This document shows positions 9,333 to 17,955 of a stretch of 64,000 nucleotides of DNA, piece by piece. The notes beneath the pieces were generated by a model. The model saw only the letters and a program-made list of their open reading frames with translations, did not search any database and was not told the DNA's origin. The DNA comes from Bradyrhizobium sp. OK095 (GTDB taxonomy: Bacteria > Pseudomonadota > Alphaproteobacteria > Rhizobiales > Xanthobacteraceae), in NCBI RefSeq assembly GCF_900109945.1, contig NZ_FOBX01000019.1, positions 1-64,000 of the forward strand, in the 5' to 3' direction. The translations under genes and the position numbers were made by a program. Within the stretch, counting starts at the first letter, position 1; each line of letters begins with the position of its first letter.

Positions 9333-9445
9333 TTAGAGCCATTCCCGCTCCGATGAAATCGGAGCGGGGCTCTAAATTCTTGTTTTGACGCGTTTTCTTC
9401 ACGCGAACCGGGCATCCACTTCGCTTGAAAACGCTTTCCTTGCCG
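9333..9445. repeat. Dispersed palindromic element
   Basis: An 11-bp perfect stem CCCGCTCCGAT (9344-9354) and ATCGGAGCGGG (9358-9368) with loop GAA, flanked by TTAGAGCC (9333-9340) and GGCTCTAA (9368-9375). It continues into an AT-rich tail containing GACGCGTTTTCTTCACGCG and ACTTCGCTTGAAAACGC. This composite is familiar as a repeat scattered through Bradyrhizobium and Rhodopseudomonas genomes, recalled and not searched. It occupies most of the 284-bp space between the DUF952 gene and the S24-type regulator, which diverge here. Confidence 0.75.
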
Positions 9446-9518
9446 CCCCTTGCGCGAAAATCGGAAAACCGGTTGATTTGAGGACAGTTTTCCTGAGTTG
9501 CGACGGGCTGGACCTCCC

Positions 9519-10172
9519 ATGGTCAGACAGGCCAAAGCGCAGAGGATACTGACACACGACCAGATCTGGGTCGCGCTGGATCGGTTGGCGGAGCGTGCCG
9601 GCCTGTCGCCATCCGGCCTTGCCAAACGCGCCGGGCTCGATCCCACCACCTTCAACAGGTCAAAACGCGTCACCCCCGACGGCCGTGAACGCTGGCCATC
9701 CACCGAATCGATCGCCAAGGCCCTCGAGGCAACCGGCGCCTCGCTCGACACTTTTGCCAGCTTGATCGGCGAGGCAGCAGGCGACGCCCGCGCGGTGCCG
9801 CTGCTCGGCTTTGCGCTGGCCAACACGAGCGGCGCTTTCGACGAAAGCGGCCTGCCATCCGGCAAGGGCTGGACCGAGACCGCGCTGCCCGCCACCGAGG
9901 ATGGTCGCACGTTCGCACTTGAGATCGCCGGCAATGCGCTCGCGCCGGTCTATCGCGACGGCGACATGATCCTGATCTCGCCCGGCACGCCGATCCGCAA
10001 AGGCGATCGCGTGGTGGTGAGGACCAAAGCGGGCGACATGATCGTCGCGACGCTGAAGCGCCGCACGGCGAAGGCGCTGGACTTGCAGCAGATGGACGAG
10101 ACGCAAGCGGAGCGGACGATCGCGGCGAGCGAGGTCGCGTGGATTGCGCGGATCGTTTGGGCGAGCCAGTGA
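9519..10172 (+). CDS. HTH regulator with S24/LexA-like domain lacking the catalytic dyad
   Basis: A 217-residue predicted repressor. Residues about 12-85 hold a helix-turn-helix of the Cro/cI type (RLAERAGLSPSGLAKRAGLDPTTF); residues about 92-200 hold a peptidase S24-like domain. In active S24 proteins the nucleophile sits in G-x-S-M-x-P. Here the same place reads GNALAP (138-143) with Ala140 at the serine position. The lysine expected in the GExxVKRL strand is Ala177 in GDMIVATL. It should therefore not self-cleave. The start at 9519 was preferred to 9498 because the shorter form begins at the conserved region. Target genes are unknown. Confidence 0.82.
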   Translation: MVRQAKAQRILTHDQIWVALDRLAERAGLSPSGLAKRAGLDPTTFNRSKRVTPDGRERWPSTESIAKALEATGASLDTFASLIGEAAGDARAVPLLGFALANTSGAFDESGLPSGKGWTETALPATEDGRTFALEIAGNALAPVYRDGDMILISPGTPIRKGDRVVVRTKAGDMIVATLKRRTAKALDLQQMDETQAERTIAASEVAWIARIVWASQ

Positions 10173-10182
10173 ACCGCGTCCC

Positions 10183-11826
10183 TCACGCACTCCGTGCCAG
10201 CGCGCCGTCGATCATGTTGACCGCGTTCTGCACGCCGTACACCGCGACGAAGGAGCCGAAGCGTGGGCCCTTCTCCTGGCCGAGCAGCACCTGGTAGAGC
10301 ATGTTGAACCAGTCGAGCGTGACACCCGGACGGCCGTCCTTGCCCTTCTTGACCTGATCGAGGAACGGCTCGCGGCGGCCGATCTCGTAGACGACGTTCT
10401 GGATGTCCTCGGCCGACGATTCCTGCGGCAGCTGCGACAGCGCTTCGCGCAGATCCTGCAACGCGGCGCGCTCGACTTCGCTCGGCTGGCGGAACGTCTT
10501 CGTCGGCGCGACGAAGTCGCGATAATAGTTGATGGCATAGCCGACCATCGCATCGAGCTTCGGATGCGTCTGCGGGCTCACGCCGGGACGGTAGCGGCCG
10601 ATGAAACCCCACAGTGTCTCGGCATTCTCCGCGTTCGACGACGACACCAGTGTCAGCAGCAGCTGGAACGTGACCGGCATGTCGGCTTTCGGCGGATGGC
10701 CTTGGTGAATGTGCCAGACGGGATTGCCGAGCTGCTGCTTGCCATCCTGCTTGGCAAAGCCGTCGCTGAACTGCTGGTAGTCGTCGACGTTGCGCGGGAT
10801 GACGTCGAAATACAGCCGCTTGGCCGCCTTCGGCTCGCGATACATGAACAGCGTCAGCGATTCGGGCGAGGCGTAGCGCAGCCATTCGTCGATGGTCAGC
10901 CCGTTGCCCTTCGACTTCGAGATCTTCTGGCCCTTCTCGTCGAGGAACAGCTCGTAGTTGAAGCCCTCGGGCGGCGTGCCGCCCAGCGCCTTCGCGATCG
11001 CGCCGGACAGCTTCACGGAGTCGATCAGGTCCTTGCCGGCCATCTCATAGTCGACGCCGAGCGCGACCCAGCGCATCGCCCAGTCAGCCTTCCACTGGCA
11101 TTTTACATTCCCGCCTGTGACGGGCGTTTCGACCTCTTCACCGCTGTCGGGATCGACATAAGTCACCGTGCCGGCCGCGACGTCGCGGCGGATCATCGGC
11201 ACCTGGAGCACGATTCCGGTGGTCTTGCTGACGGGCAAGAAAGGCGAATAGGTCGCGCGGCGATCGGGCCCGAGCGTCGGCAGGATGATGTCCATCACCT
11301 TGTCGTAGGCCGCGAGCATCTTCAGCAGCGTCGCGTCGAAGCGGCCTGACTTGTAATAGACGGTCGAGCTTGCGAACTCGTAGTCGAAGCCGAAATGATC
11401 CAGAAACGCGCGCAGGCGCGCGTTGTTGGCATCACCAAACGACGGATATTCGTTCGAGAACGGGTCAGGCACCGCGGTCAGCGGCCGCCCCAGATATTGC
11501 GCCAGCATATCCTTGTTCGGGACGTTGTCCGGCACCTTGCGGAAGCCGTCCATGTCGTCGGAGAAGGCGAGCAGGCGCGTCTTGATCTTGTCCTCGGTCA
11601 GCACGCGGAAGGCATGGCGCACCATCGAGGTGCGCGCGACCTCGCCGAACGTGCCGATATGCGGCAGGCCGGACGGGCCATAGCCGGTCTCGAACAGCAC
11701 CTCGTCCTTCGGGCTTTTCTTCAGCCGCGCGACAATCGCCTTCGCCTGCTCGAACGGCCAGGCGTTGGATTGTTCGGCGAGCGCACGCAGGTCGCTCGGG
11801 TTCGCGGCAAGATCGATAACAGACAT
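10183..11826 (-). CDS. lysK: Lysyl-tRNA synthetase, class I
   Basis: A 547-residue class I (archaeal-type) lysyl-tRNA synthetase. The HIGH-like motif is PSGLPHIGT (residues 51-59) and the KMSKS-like motif is KISKSKGN near residue 302; the family segments GVDYEMAGKDLIDS and WAMRWVALG are present. It charges tRNA-Lys with lysine in the cytoplasm. Most bacteria use the unrelated class II LysRS; several alphaproteobacteria, including Bradyrhizobium, carry class I. It is convergent with the S24-type regulator (10-bp gap). Confidence 0.95.
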   Translation of the reverse strand: MSVIDLAANPSDLRALAEQSNAWPFEQAKAIVARLKKSPKDEVLFETGYGPSGLPHIGTFGEVARTSMVRHAFRVLTEDKIKTRLLAFSDDMDGFRKVPDNVPNKDMLAQYLGRPLTAVPDPFSNEYPSFGDANNARLRAFLDHFGFDYEFASSTVYYKSGRFDATLLKMLAAYDKVMDIILPTLGPDRRATYSPFLPVSKTTGIVLQVPMIRRDVAAGTVTYVDPDSGEEVETPVTGGNVKCQWKADWAMRWVALGVDYEMAGKDLIDSVKLSGAIAKALGGTPPEGFNYELFLDEKGQKISKSKGNGLTIDEWLRYASPESLTLFMYREPKAAKRLYFDVIPRNVDDYQQFSDGFAKQDGKQQLGNPVWHIHQGHPPKADMPVTFQLLLTLVSSSNAENAETLWGFIGRYRPGVSPQTHPKLDAMVGYAINYYRDFVAPTKTFRQPSEVERAALQDLREALSQLPQESSAEDIQNVVYEIGRREPFLDQVKKGKDGRPGVTLDWFNMLYQVLLGQEKGPRFGSFVAVYGVQNAVNMIDGALARSA

Positions 11827-11904
11827 CTAAGAGGCCTCCGGGCCGCGGAAAATAGCGATTTCCGGGCAGAATGCAATTTTGTGGGATAGTGCAGCCATAC
11901 CCAC

Positions 11905-11990
11905 CGTCATTGCGAGCGAAGCGAAGCAATCCAGAATCTTTCCGTGGAGACACTCTGGATTGCTTCGTCGCTACGCTCCTCGCAATGACG
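11905..11990. repeat. Nested inverted repeat (CGTCATTGCGAG ends)
   Basis: Terminal arms CGTCATTGCGAG (11905-11916) and CTCGCAATGACG (11979-11990) are perfect 12-bp inverted repeats; inner arms GAAGCAATCCAGA (11923-11935) and TCTGGATTGCTTC (11954-11966) are perfect over 13 bp. It lies between the end of the binding-protein gene at 12012 and the lysK start at 11826, both on the minus strand. It is a repeat type widely seen in Bradyrhizobium and relatives. Confidence 0.85.
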
Positions 11991-12011
11991 ACGGGGGCAG
12001 TAGCGGCAGAA

Positions 12012-12971
12012 CTAAAACGGGCTTACCGAAAAATACCGCAGCCACAGATCGGTGTAGCGGCCTTTTTCCCAGACGCGGAACAGGGCCCAGTTCAGGGCCT
12101 GGCGCAACACGTCGTTGCCCTTGCGCACGGCGATGCCGATGCCCTCGCCGAAGAACCGGCTCTCGACGAAGGGGCCGCCGGAGAAGGCGCAGCAATCTCC
12201 GGAATCCGTGCCGTTGATCCAGAACGCCAGCGAGATGGCATCGCCGAAGATGAAATCGACCTCACCCTTGCGCAAAGCGCCGCGCAGCGCATCGTCATTG
12301 GGATAGCCGTGCAGCTCGGCGTCAGTGAACATCGCCTTCAGATACGCCTCGTGCGCGGAGCCGCCGATCACGCCGACCTTCTTGCCCTCGAGATATTCGG
12401 GGCGGATCTCCGGCATCACCGCATCCTTGCGCGAGACGAAACGCGCGGGCACCCGGTAATAGGGATCGGTGAAGTCGACGCGGGCACGCAGCTGCGGGCT
12501 TACCGCCATCGAGGCGATGATGGCATCGCCCCGGTTGGAGGAGAGCGCATCGACCAGCGTCTCGAAGCGGCGCATCTGCACGGTGCAGGTGACCTTGATC
12601 TCCTCGCAGAGGCTGCGTGCGAGATCGACGTTGAAGCCGGCCGGATTGCCGTCCGCACCGGTGTAGTTGAACGGCGGGTAGTCGGTCTCGGTCAGGAAGC
12701 GGATCACGGTCAGGCGCGACAGGTCCGGCCGCTCCGGCCGCCGCCGTGGGTCCCAGAAGCCGGGGACGGCCTGGGGGGCCGCTTGAAGCGTGGTTTGCGG
12801 CGTGGCTTGGGGCGCAGCCGGAGGCTGCTTGGCCGGGGCCTGGGCCGTGGCGACGGTCAGGCCGGCGAGCAGGCAGACGCCTGCGACCAGCCCGGTCAGA
12901 AGCCCACGGGCAGATTTGGACGATTTCGCCTGTTGCGATGGAGCCATCGGCCGAAAATGAACTGATATCAT
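12012..12971 (-). CDS. Family 3 extracellular solute-binding protein (polar amino acid type)
   Basis: Up to 319 residues. A signal peptide (GLLTGLVAGVCLLAGLTVATAQA) is followed by a Pro/Ala/Gln-rich linker and then the binding domain beginning LTVIRFLTETDYPPFNY, the standard opening of amino acid binding proteins of ABC transporters. GFNVDLARSLCEEI and DAIIASMAVSPQLRARVDFTDPYY are further family blocks. A start at 12947 is an alternative. Two cysteines occur in DCCAFSGG in place of the usual plain segment. No transporter partners adjoin it, so the ligand is not determined. Confidence 0.85.
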   Translation of the reverse strand: MISVHFRPMAPSQQAKSSKSARGLLTGLVAGVCLLAGLTVATAQAPAKQPPAAPQATPQTTLQAAPQAVPGFWDPRRRPERPDLSRLTVIRFLTETDYPPFNYTGADGNPAGFNVDLARSLCEEIKVTCTVQMRRFETLVDALSSNRGDAIIASMAVSPQLRARVDFTDPYYRVPARFVSRKDAVMPEIRPEYLEGKKVGVIGGSAHEAYLKAMFTDAELHGYPNDDALRGALRKGEVDFIFGDAISLAFWINGTDSGDCCAFSGGPFVESRFFGEGIGIAVRKGNDVLRQALNWALFRVWEKGRYTDLWLRYFSVSPF

Positions 12972-13039
12972 TGGGATCGGAGGGCCTTATAGACCATCCG
13001 GCCGGGAACGCGAGCGCGGATTGAAGTTAACCCGAGGCG

Positions 13040-13630
13040 TCAGAGATACCGCTTCAAATCCGCAGCCGCCTCTTCCGGGGTCCGCTTCAAATTGAACGGC
13101 GAGACGAACCGGCCGTCACGGTCCATCAGATAGATCAGCGCGGTGTGGTCCATGGTGTAGTCGCCGTCCTTGGTCGGGACCTTCTTGGCATAGACCCGGT
13201 AGGAGGTGATCACCTTGGCGGTCTCGGCGGGGTCGCCGCTAAGGCCTTCGAGATGCGGGTCGAAGCTCGACAGATAATCCTTCATCGTCGCGGTCGTATC
13301 GCGCTCGGGATCGACCGAGATGAAGACGGCATTGACCTTGTCAGCGTCCTTGCCCATCGCACGCAGCACTTCCGAGATCTCGAACAACGAGGTCGGGCAA
13401 ACGTCGGGGCAATGGGTGTAGCCGAAGAAGATCAGGGTCGGCTTGCCCTTCAGGTTCTTGTCAGTGACGGCCTTGCCGTGCTGGTCGGTGAGCTGGAACG
13501 GCCCGCCGATTGCGGCCGGCTGCACCACCTTGCTGACCCCGCCCATGGCCCAGAACACGATCAGGAGCCCGAGAACGAGGCTTGCGGCAAAGGCGGTCGC
13601 GATCACCAGCGGACGGGCGGTGGAGCTCAT
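13040..13630 (-). CDS. SCO1/SenC copper chaperone for cytochrome oxidase assembly
   Basis: A 196-residue membrane-anchored thioredoxin-fold protein. An N-terminal helix (residues 8-30) anchors it facing the periplasm. The copper ligands Cys74 and Cys78 lie in YTHCPDVCP and His162 in TMDHTALIY, the full set needed to bind copper and deliver it to the CuA site of oxidases. It is 19 bp downstream of a 64-residue membrane protein gene on the same strand, so the two probably form an operon. Confidence 0.93.
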   Translation of the reverse strand: MSSTARPLVIATAFAASLVLGLLIVFWAMGGVSKVVQPAAIGGPFQLTDQHGKAVTDKNLKGKPTLIFFGYTHCPDVCPTSLFEISEVLRAMGKDADKVNAVFISVDPERDTTATMKDYLSSFDPHLEGLSGDPAETAKVITSYRVYAKKVPTKDGDYTMDHTALIYLMDRDGRFVSPFNLKRTPEEAAADLKRYL

Positions 13631-13649
13631 GAAAACTTCCTGTCGGGGG

Positions 13650-13844
13650 TCAGAAGCAGGCGGCGAAGCCGGTCCTGATCATTTCGAAGAACACCTGGGA
13701 GCCGTAGTGGAACCACAGCGCGAGCGCACCGAGCATAACCAGCCCGCCTACGCCTGCACCGGCCAACAGCAGCACGGTCGGCGTCCGGGCGGCAGTGGGC
13801 GAATTGTCCTGTAGCGGATGGGTGGGGTGCAGTGGTTGAGCCAT
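13650..13844 (-). CDS. Small single-helix membrane protein upstream of SCO
   Basis: A 64-residue protein (MAQPLHPTHPLQDN start) with one strong transmembrane segment, TVLLLAGAGVGGLVMLGALALWF, and a short tail ending FAACF. The start at 13844 avoids a non-hydrophobic, proline/arginine-rich extension that an upstream start at 13949 would add. The function is unknown. Its place immediately before the Sco gene suggests a part in oxidase or copper handling, which is only inference. Confidence 0.65.
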   Translation of the reverse strand: MAQPLHPTHPLQDNSPTAARTPTVLLLAGAGVGGLVMLGALALWFHYGSQVFFEMIRTGFAACF

Positions 13845-13964
13845 GACAACGATCGGGGTCAACGATCGGGGCGACGGCCCCGGTTCCCTGCCTTTCAAAT
13901 AGGCTTCACCCCGCCGGCGGGCAAGCGCCACGGGCGGTGCAGAGATCACGTCGTGCTGATAGTC

Positions 13965-14489
13965 TCAGTGAAGCAACTGGCCCCGGGCGGACTCGAGCTG
14001 CTCCAACTTCGGCGCAGGTCGGGGCGAAGCGGGCTTGTTGGTGGAGGCCTGCGCGTCGAGGTAGCAGGGCTTGTACATGGCCTGGAGCTGCCTGCCCTTC
14101 AGGAACAGCATATGCGGGGTGAGGCCGCCGCGCTGGTTGATCCAGCGCTTCACCTGCGAGGGATACATCGCATAGAGCATCTGGGTCGCTTCGGAATTGG
14201 TGACGGCGCGGCCGTTGGTGCCGAAATCCCAGGCGGCGTGGAAGCCCAGCGTCGCGTGCGAGGTCACACAGATACGGTCGTGCGGGATGGCGCCGAGGAC
14301 GATGGTGCAGGCCGAGGCGCAGAGGCCATCGATGATGACAGTGTCACCTGATTGCCGCAGGTCCTGGTATTTGTCGACGTAAGTTCCGATCCGTCCACCA
14401 CGGTCATCCGCGATGCGAACCACCGCGTGAGAAGCCCCCATGCAACCGACCAGGAGGACCGCCGCCAGCAACCCCGTCAGAAACTTCAT
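13965..14489 (-). CDS. Exported ClpP-like periplasmic protein
   Basis: A 174-residue protein with a signal peptide carrying a lipobox-like LVGC near residue 15, then a domain whose block DTVIIDGLCASACTIVLGA resembles the SxSAC motif of the predicted periplasmic ClpP/crotonase-like family (COG3904 style). HATLGFHAAW follows, with a histidine where the family has one. The C-terminus is Pro/Ala-rich. Start 14489 places the signal sequence at the N-terminus. Protease activity is not established. It is transcribed away from the FAD-dehydrogenase gene; the 251 bp between the two starts show no clear motif. Confidence 0.6.
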   Translation of the reverse strand: MKFLTGLLAAVLLVGCMGASHAVVRIADDRGGRIGTYVDKYQDLRQSGDTVIIDGLCASACTIVLGAIPHDRICVTSHATLGFHAAWDFGTNGRAVTNSEATQMLYAMYPSQVKRWINQRGGLTPHMLFLKGRQLQAMYKPCYLDAQASTNKPASPRPAPKLEQLESARGQLLH

Positions 14490-14740
14490 TGTCCCCCGCC
14501 CCAGTCGAATTCGAATCTGTGTGTCAGGTGGTGATGCACGGCTAGCGTCTGTCGTAACCGGGGTTTTGTCTAGGCACGCCGGCTCGCTCAAAACAAATTC
14601 AAATCCAGTGTTGCGTCCGCGCTGCACTCAGGCCCGTTTCAATCCCAATGTGGAACAAGTTAACGAACTCTTACGCGCCTACCCCTTGATCTCAGTTGCA
14701 ACCGCTGGCTTCAATCCGGGCAATTACAGGGGGGAACTCT

Positions 14741-16411
14741 ATGACCGAGCATTCGACTGAGCAGGCTGACGTCATTGTCGTCGGCGGAGGACTATCGGGA
14801 TTAGTCGCTGCAACCGAGATTGCCGACGCCGGCAAGCGCGTGATCGTGGTCGACCAGGAAGGCGAGCAATCGCTCGGCGGCCAGGCGTTCTGGTCGTTCG
14901 GCGGATTGTTTCTGGTCAATTCGCCGGAGCAGCGCCGGCTCGGCATCAAGGATTCCTTCGACCTCGCAATGCAGGACTGGCTCGGCACCGCCGGCTTCGA
15001 CCGCGACGAGGATTTTTGGCCGCGCCAATGGGCCGAGGCCTATGTGGCATTCGCGGCCGGCGAGAAGCGCGCCTGGCTGCGCGCGATGGGCCATCGCATC
15101 TTCCCCGTGGTCGGCTGGGCCGAGCGCGGTGGCTATGACGCGATGGGCCACGGCAATTCGGTGCCGCGCTTTCACGTCACCTGGGGCACCGGCCCGGGCA
15201 TCGTCGAACCGTTCGAGCGTCGCGCGCGCGAAGCCGTGAAGAGTGGCCGCCTGACCTTCAAGTTCCGCCATCGTGTCGATGCGCTCTCCATCACCAACGG
15301 CACCGTGGACGGCGTGAGCGGCGCCATTCTCGCGCCCGACACAGTCGAGCGCGGCAAGAGCTCGTCGCGCACTGTCGTCGGCGAGTTCGCGCTGAAGGCG
15401 CAGGCCGTGATCGTGGCGTCCGGCGGCATCGGCGGCAATCACGATCTGGTGCGGCAGAACTGGCCGAAGCGGCTCGGCGAGCCGCCAAAATTCATGATCT
15501 CCGGCGTGCCCGAGCATGTCGACGGCCGCATGATCGGCATCACCGAAAAATCAGGCGCGCGCCTGATCAACCGCGACCGCATGTGGCATTATGTCGAGGG
15601 CATCCAGAACTGGTCGCCGATCTGGCCGCGCCACGGCATCCGCATCCTGCCCGGCCCCTCCTCGATGTGGTTCGACGCCACGGGCACACGATTGCCGGCG
15701 CCGCTCTTCCCCGGCTCCGACACACTCGGCCAGCTCCAATACATCATGTCCACCGGATACGATTATTCCTGGTTCATCCTGACCCAGAGCATCATCAAGA
15801 AGGAGTTTGCGCTGTCGGGCTCGGAGCAGAATCCTGACCTGACCGGCAAGAGTTGGCGCATGACGATCAAGCGCGCCACCAACAAGGGCGCGCCGGCGCC
15901 GGTCGAGGCTTTCAAAAGCCATGGTGTCGACTTCATCGTGCGCGACAAGATCGAGGACCTCGTCGCGGAGATGAACAAGCTCGCCGGCAGCGACCTGCTC
16001 AAGCTCGAGCACATCAGGATGCAGATCGAGGCGCGCGACCGCGAGATCGCCAACCCTTACGTCAAGGATGCGCAGGTGATGAACATCCACAATGCGCGGC
16101 GCTATATCGGCGACAGACTGATCCGCACCGCATCCCCGCACCGCATTCTCGATCCTGCCCAGGGGCCGCTGATCGCGGTCAAGCTCAACATCCTCACCCG
16201 CAAGACGCTCGGCGGCTTCGAGACCGATCTCGACTCCCGCGTATTCGGTAGCGAGGGCGGCGTCATTCCCGGCCTCTATGCGGTCGGCGAGGCCGCGGGC
16301 TTTGGCGGCGGCGGCGTGCACGGCTACCGCTCGCTGGAAGGTACCTTCCTCGGCGGCTGCCTGTTCTCGGGCCGCAATGCCGGCCGCGCCGCGGCAAAGG
16401 CGGTGGGCTAG
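14741..16411 (+). CDS. FAD-binding dehydrogenase (fumarate reductase/ketosteroid dehydrogenase fold)
   Basis: A 556-residue flavoprotein. The dinucleotide-binding motif VIVVGGGLSGLVAATEIADAG starts at about residue 10, and the C-terminal FAD block GLYAVGEAAGFGGGGVHGYRSLEGTFLGGCL closes the FAD domain. It belongs to the FAD-binding dehydrogenase group related to fumarate reductase flavoproteins and 3-ketosteroid dehydrogenases. The exact substrate is unknown. The start at 14741 follows a GGGGGGA ribosome-binding stretch. It is followed 3 bp later by an esterase gene, suggesting co-transcription. Confidence 0.88.
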   Translation: MTEHSTEQADVIVVGGGLSGLVAATEIADAGKRVIVVDQEGEQSLGGQAFWSFGGLFLVNSPEQRRLGIKDSFDLAMQDWLGTAGFDRDEDFWPRQWAEAYVAFAAGEKRAWLRAMGHRIFPVVGWAERGGYDAMGHGNSVPRFHVTWGTGPGIVEPFERRAREAVKSGRLTFKFRHRVDALSITNGTVDGVSGAILAPDTVERGKSSSRTVVGEFALKAQAVIVASGGIGGNHDLVRQNWPKRLGEPPKFMISGVPEHVDGRMIGITEKSGARLINRDRMWHYVEGIQNWSPIWPRHGIRILPGPSSMWFDATGTRLPAPLFPGSDTLGQLQYIMSTGYDYSWFILTQSIIKKEFALSGSEQNPDLTGKSWRMTIKRATNKGAPAPVEAFKSHGVDFIVRDKIEDLVAEMNKLAGSDLLKLEHIRMQIEARDREIANPYVKDAQVMNIHNARRYIGDRLIRTASPHRILDPAQGPLIAVKLNILTRKTLGGFETDLDSRVFGSEGGVIPGLYAVGEAAGFGGGGVHGYRSLEGTFLGGCLFSGRNAGRAAAKAVG

Positions 16412-16414
16412 ATC

Positions 16415-17332
16415 ATGCGGCGGTGGATGCACATCGGGGCGCTTCTTGCAGGTCTCGCCGCTGCCCCGGCTGCGTCCGCCGACACCATCGACATCAACGG
16501 CACGATGCGATCCTACACCGCGCAACTGCCGGCGAAACGGCCCGCACCGCTGGTGATCGTGCTGCACGGCAAGACCCAGCGCGGCGCCGACATGATCACG
16601 CGGACGGCCTGGCCCGCAGTCGCCAAGCGCGAAGGTTTTGCCGTCGCCTATCCCGACGGGCTGAACAACGCATGGGCCGATGCACGGCCCGAGGAGCGGC
16701 GCGCCGGCCGCGGCCCGCCTGAGGGGACCGACGACGTCGCTTTCATCACCAAGCTGGTCGAGAAGCTGGTGGCCGACGGCACCGCCAATGCCAGGCGCGT
16801 CTATGTCACCGGCATCTCCAATGGCGGCGCGATGACGATGACGCTGGTCTGCGCGCGTGCCGATCTGTTTGCGGCCGGAGCAAGCGTGATCATGAACCTC
16901 ACCGACGAATCGGCCGCCGCCTGCCATCCGTCGCGCGGCCTGCCGATGCTGATCATGAACGGCACAGTCGATCCCTTGATCCCCTATGAGGGTGGACGCG
17001 GGTCGAGCTATTTTGCCGCAGACGGGTTCTGGTCCACCGAGAAGACCGTGTCGTTCTGGCGCAAGGTCAATGGCTGCGAGGCAAGTGATGCCGCCAGGAG
17101 CGACCTGCCTCACAAGAATTCCGCTGACCAGTCCACCGTCACGCGGATCACATCGCGCTGCCCTGGGGGGCACGATGTCGTGCTCTATCGCGTCAACGAC
17201 GGCGGTCACCGCATGCCCGGATTTGCGCCGGATGCCCGCTTCCCAAAGGTAGCAGCCGGCCTGCTCGGGCCACAGAACGGCGACATCGACGGCGCCGAGA
17301 CAATCTGGACGTTCTTCAGTCAATTTCCCTGA
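16415..17332 (+). CDS. Exported alpha/beta-hydrolase esterase (PHB depolymerase/feruloyl esterase-like)
   Basis: A 305-residue secreted hydrolase with a signal peptide ending in AASAD. The oxyanion block is IVLHGKTQ, the nucleophile elbow is TGISNGGAM (Ser), the acid is in NGTVDPLIPY and the histidine in NDGGHRMPG, matching the LpqC/PHB-depolymerase esterase family. The substrate may be a polyester or a plant-derived phenolic ester; sequence alone does not decide. It lies 3 bp after the FAD dehydrogenase stop. Confidence 0.85.
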   Translation: MRRWMHIGALLAGLAAAPAASADTIDINGTMRSYTAQLPAKRPAPLVIVLHGKTQRGADMITRTAWPAVAKREGFAVAYPDGLNNAWADARPEERRAGRGPPEGTDDVAFITKLVEKLVADGTANARRVYVTGISNGGAMTMTLVCARADLFAAGASVIMNLTDESAAACHPSRGLPMLIMNGTVDPLIPYEGGRGSSYFAADGFWSTEKTVSFWRKVNGCEASDAARSDLPHKNSADQSTVTRITSRCPGGHDVVLYRVNDGGHRMPGFAPDARFPKVAAGLLGPQNGDIDGAETIWTFFSQFP

Positions 17333-17447
17333 GGCAGCGCATGCATGGCCGGCGACGCATGCGTGCCCGGCAACGCATGCGTGCCGGGGGTGGCAGAGCG
17401 CGGGGTGCTGGGCTAGACAGGGCCGCCATTCCAGCAGGAGATCCCAA

Positions 17448-17798
17448 ATGAGCATTCAGCGTTTTGAAACCGGCCCGCGCATGAGCCAGGTCGTCGTGCA
17501 CGGCAACACCGTCTATCTCGCCGGTGTCGTCGCCAACAATGCCGCCGGCGAGAGCGTGACCAAGCAGACCCAGGACATCCTGAAGACCATCGACAGCCAC
17601 CTCGCCAAGGCCGGCACCGACAAGTCGAAACTGCTGTCGGCCACGATCTACATCACCGACATGAAGACCTTCGGCGAGATGAACGCGGCATGGGACGCCT
17701 GGGTCTCGCCCGGCAACACCCCCGCGCGCGCCACCGTCGAGGCCAAGCTGGCGGCGGCGCAGTACACCGTCGAAATCATGGTGACGGCTGCGAAGTAA
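17448..17798 (+). CDS. RidA-family enamine/imine deaminase-like protein
   Basis: A 116-residue YjgF/YER057c/UK114 protein. RidA enzymes hydrolyse reactive enamine and imine intermediates released by PLP enzymes. The family pattern is seen as HGNTVYLAGVVANN, QTQDILKTIDSHLAKAGTDKSKLLSATIYITDM, and the C-terminal PARATVEAKLA with the arginine that binds the carboxylate. Because the terminal strand reads VEIMVTAAK, it may be of a RidA subgroup other than the archetype. A strong terminator follows at 17824. Confidence 0.92.
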   Translation: MSIQRFETGPRMSQVVVHGNTVYLAGVVANNAAGESVTKQTQDILKTIDSHLAKAGTDKSKLLSATIYITDMKTFGEMNAAWDAWVSPGNTPARATVEAKLAAAQYTVEIMVTAAK

Positions 17799-17823
17799 TT
17801 TCGCGCCAGAATTGTTGAGAACG

Positions 17824-17862
17824 AATGAAGCGCGATGAGACCATCATCGCGCTTCATTTTTT
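17824..17862 (+). terminator. Intrinsic terminator after the RidA gene
   Basis: A perfect 15-bp stem (arms 17824-17838 and 17844-17858; right arm TCATCGCGCTTCATT) with loop GACCA, followed by further T residues to 17862. It starts 26 bp after the RidA stop. Confidence 0.93.
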
Positions 17863-17955
17863 GCGCGTGACGATGACCTCCGAGGTAATCGATCAGCGCA
17901 AGCGAACCTTCGATAGTTGGGACAGCCGAACCCGGCAGCATCGAAGGAGAGCCCC

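Noticed and set aside
9519..10172. Prophage cI-type repressor marking a phage
   Set aside because: Neighbours are lysK, pyrD and other core genes; no integrase, structural or lysis gene nearby.
15551..17455. 634-codon open frame opposite the FAD dehydrogenase and esterase genes
   Set aside because: The opposite strand has two complete enzymes with FAD and alpha/beta-hydrolase motifs; the antisense product has none.
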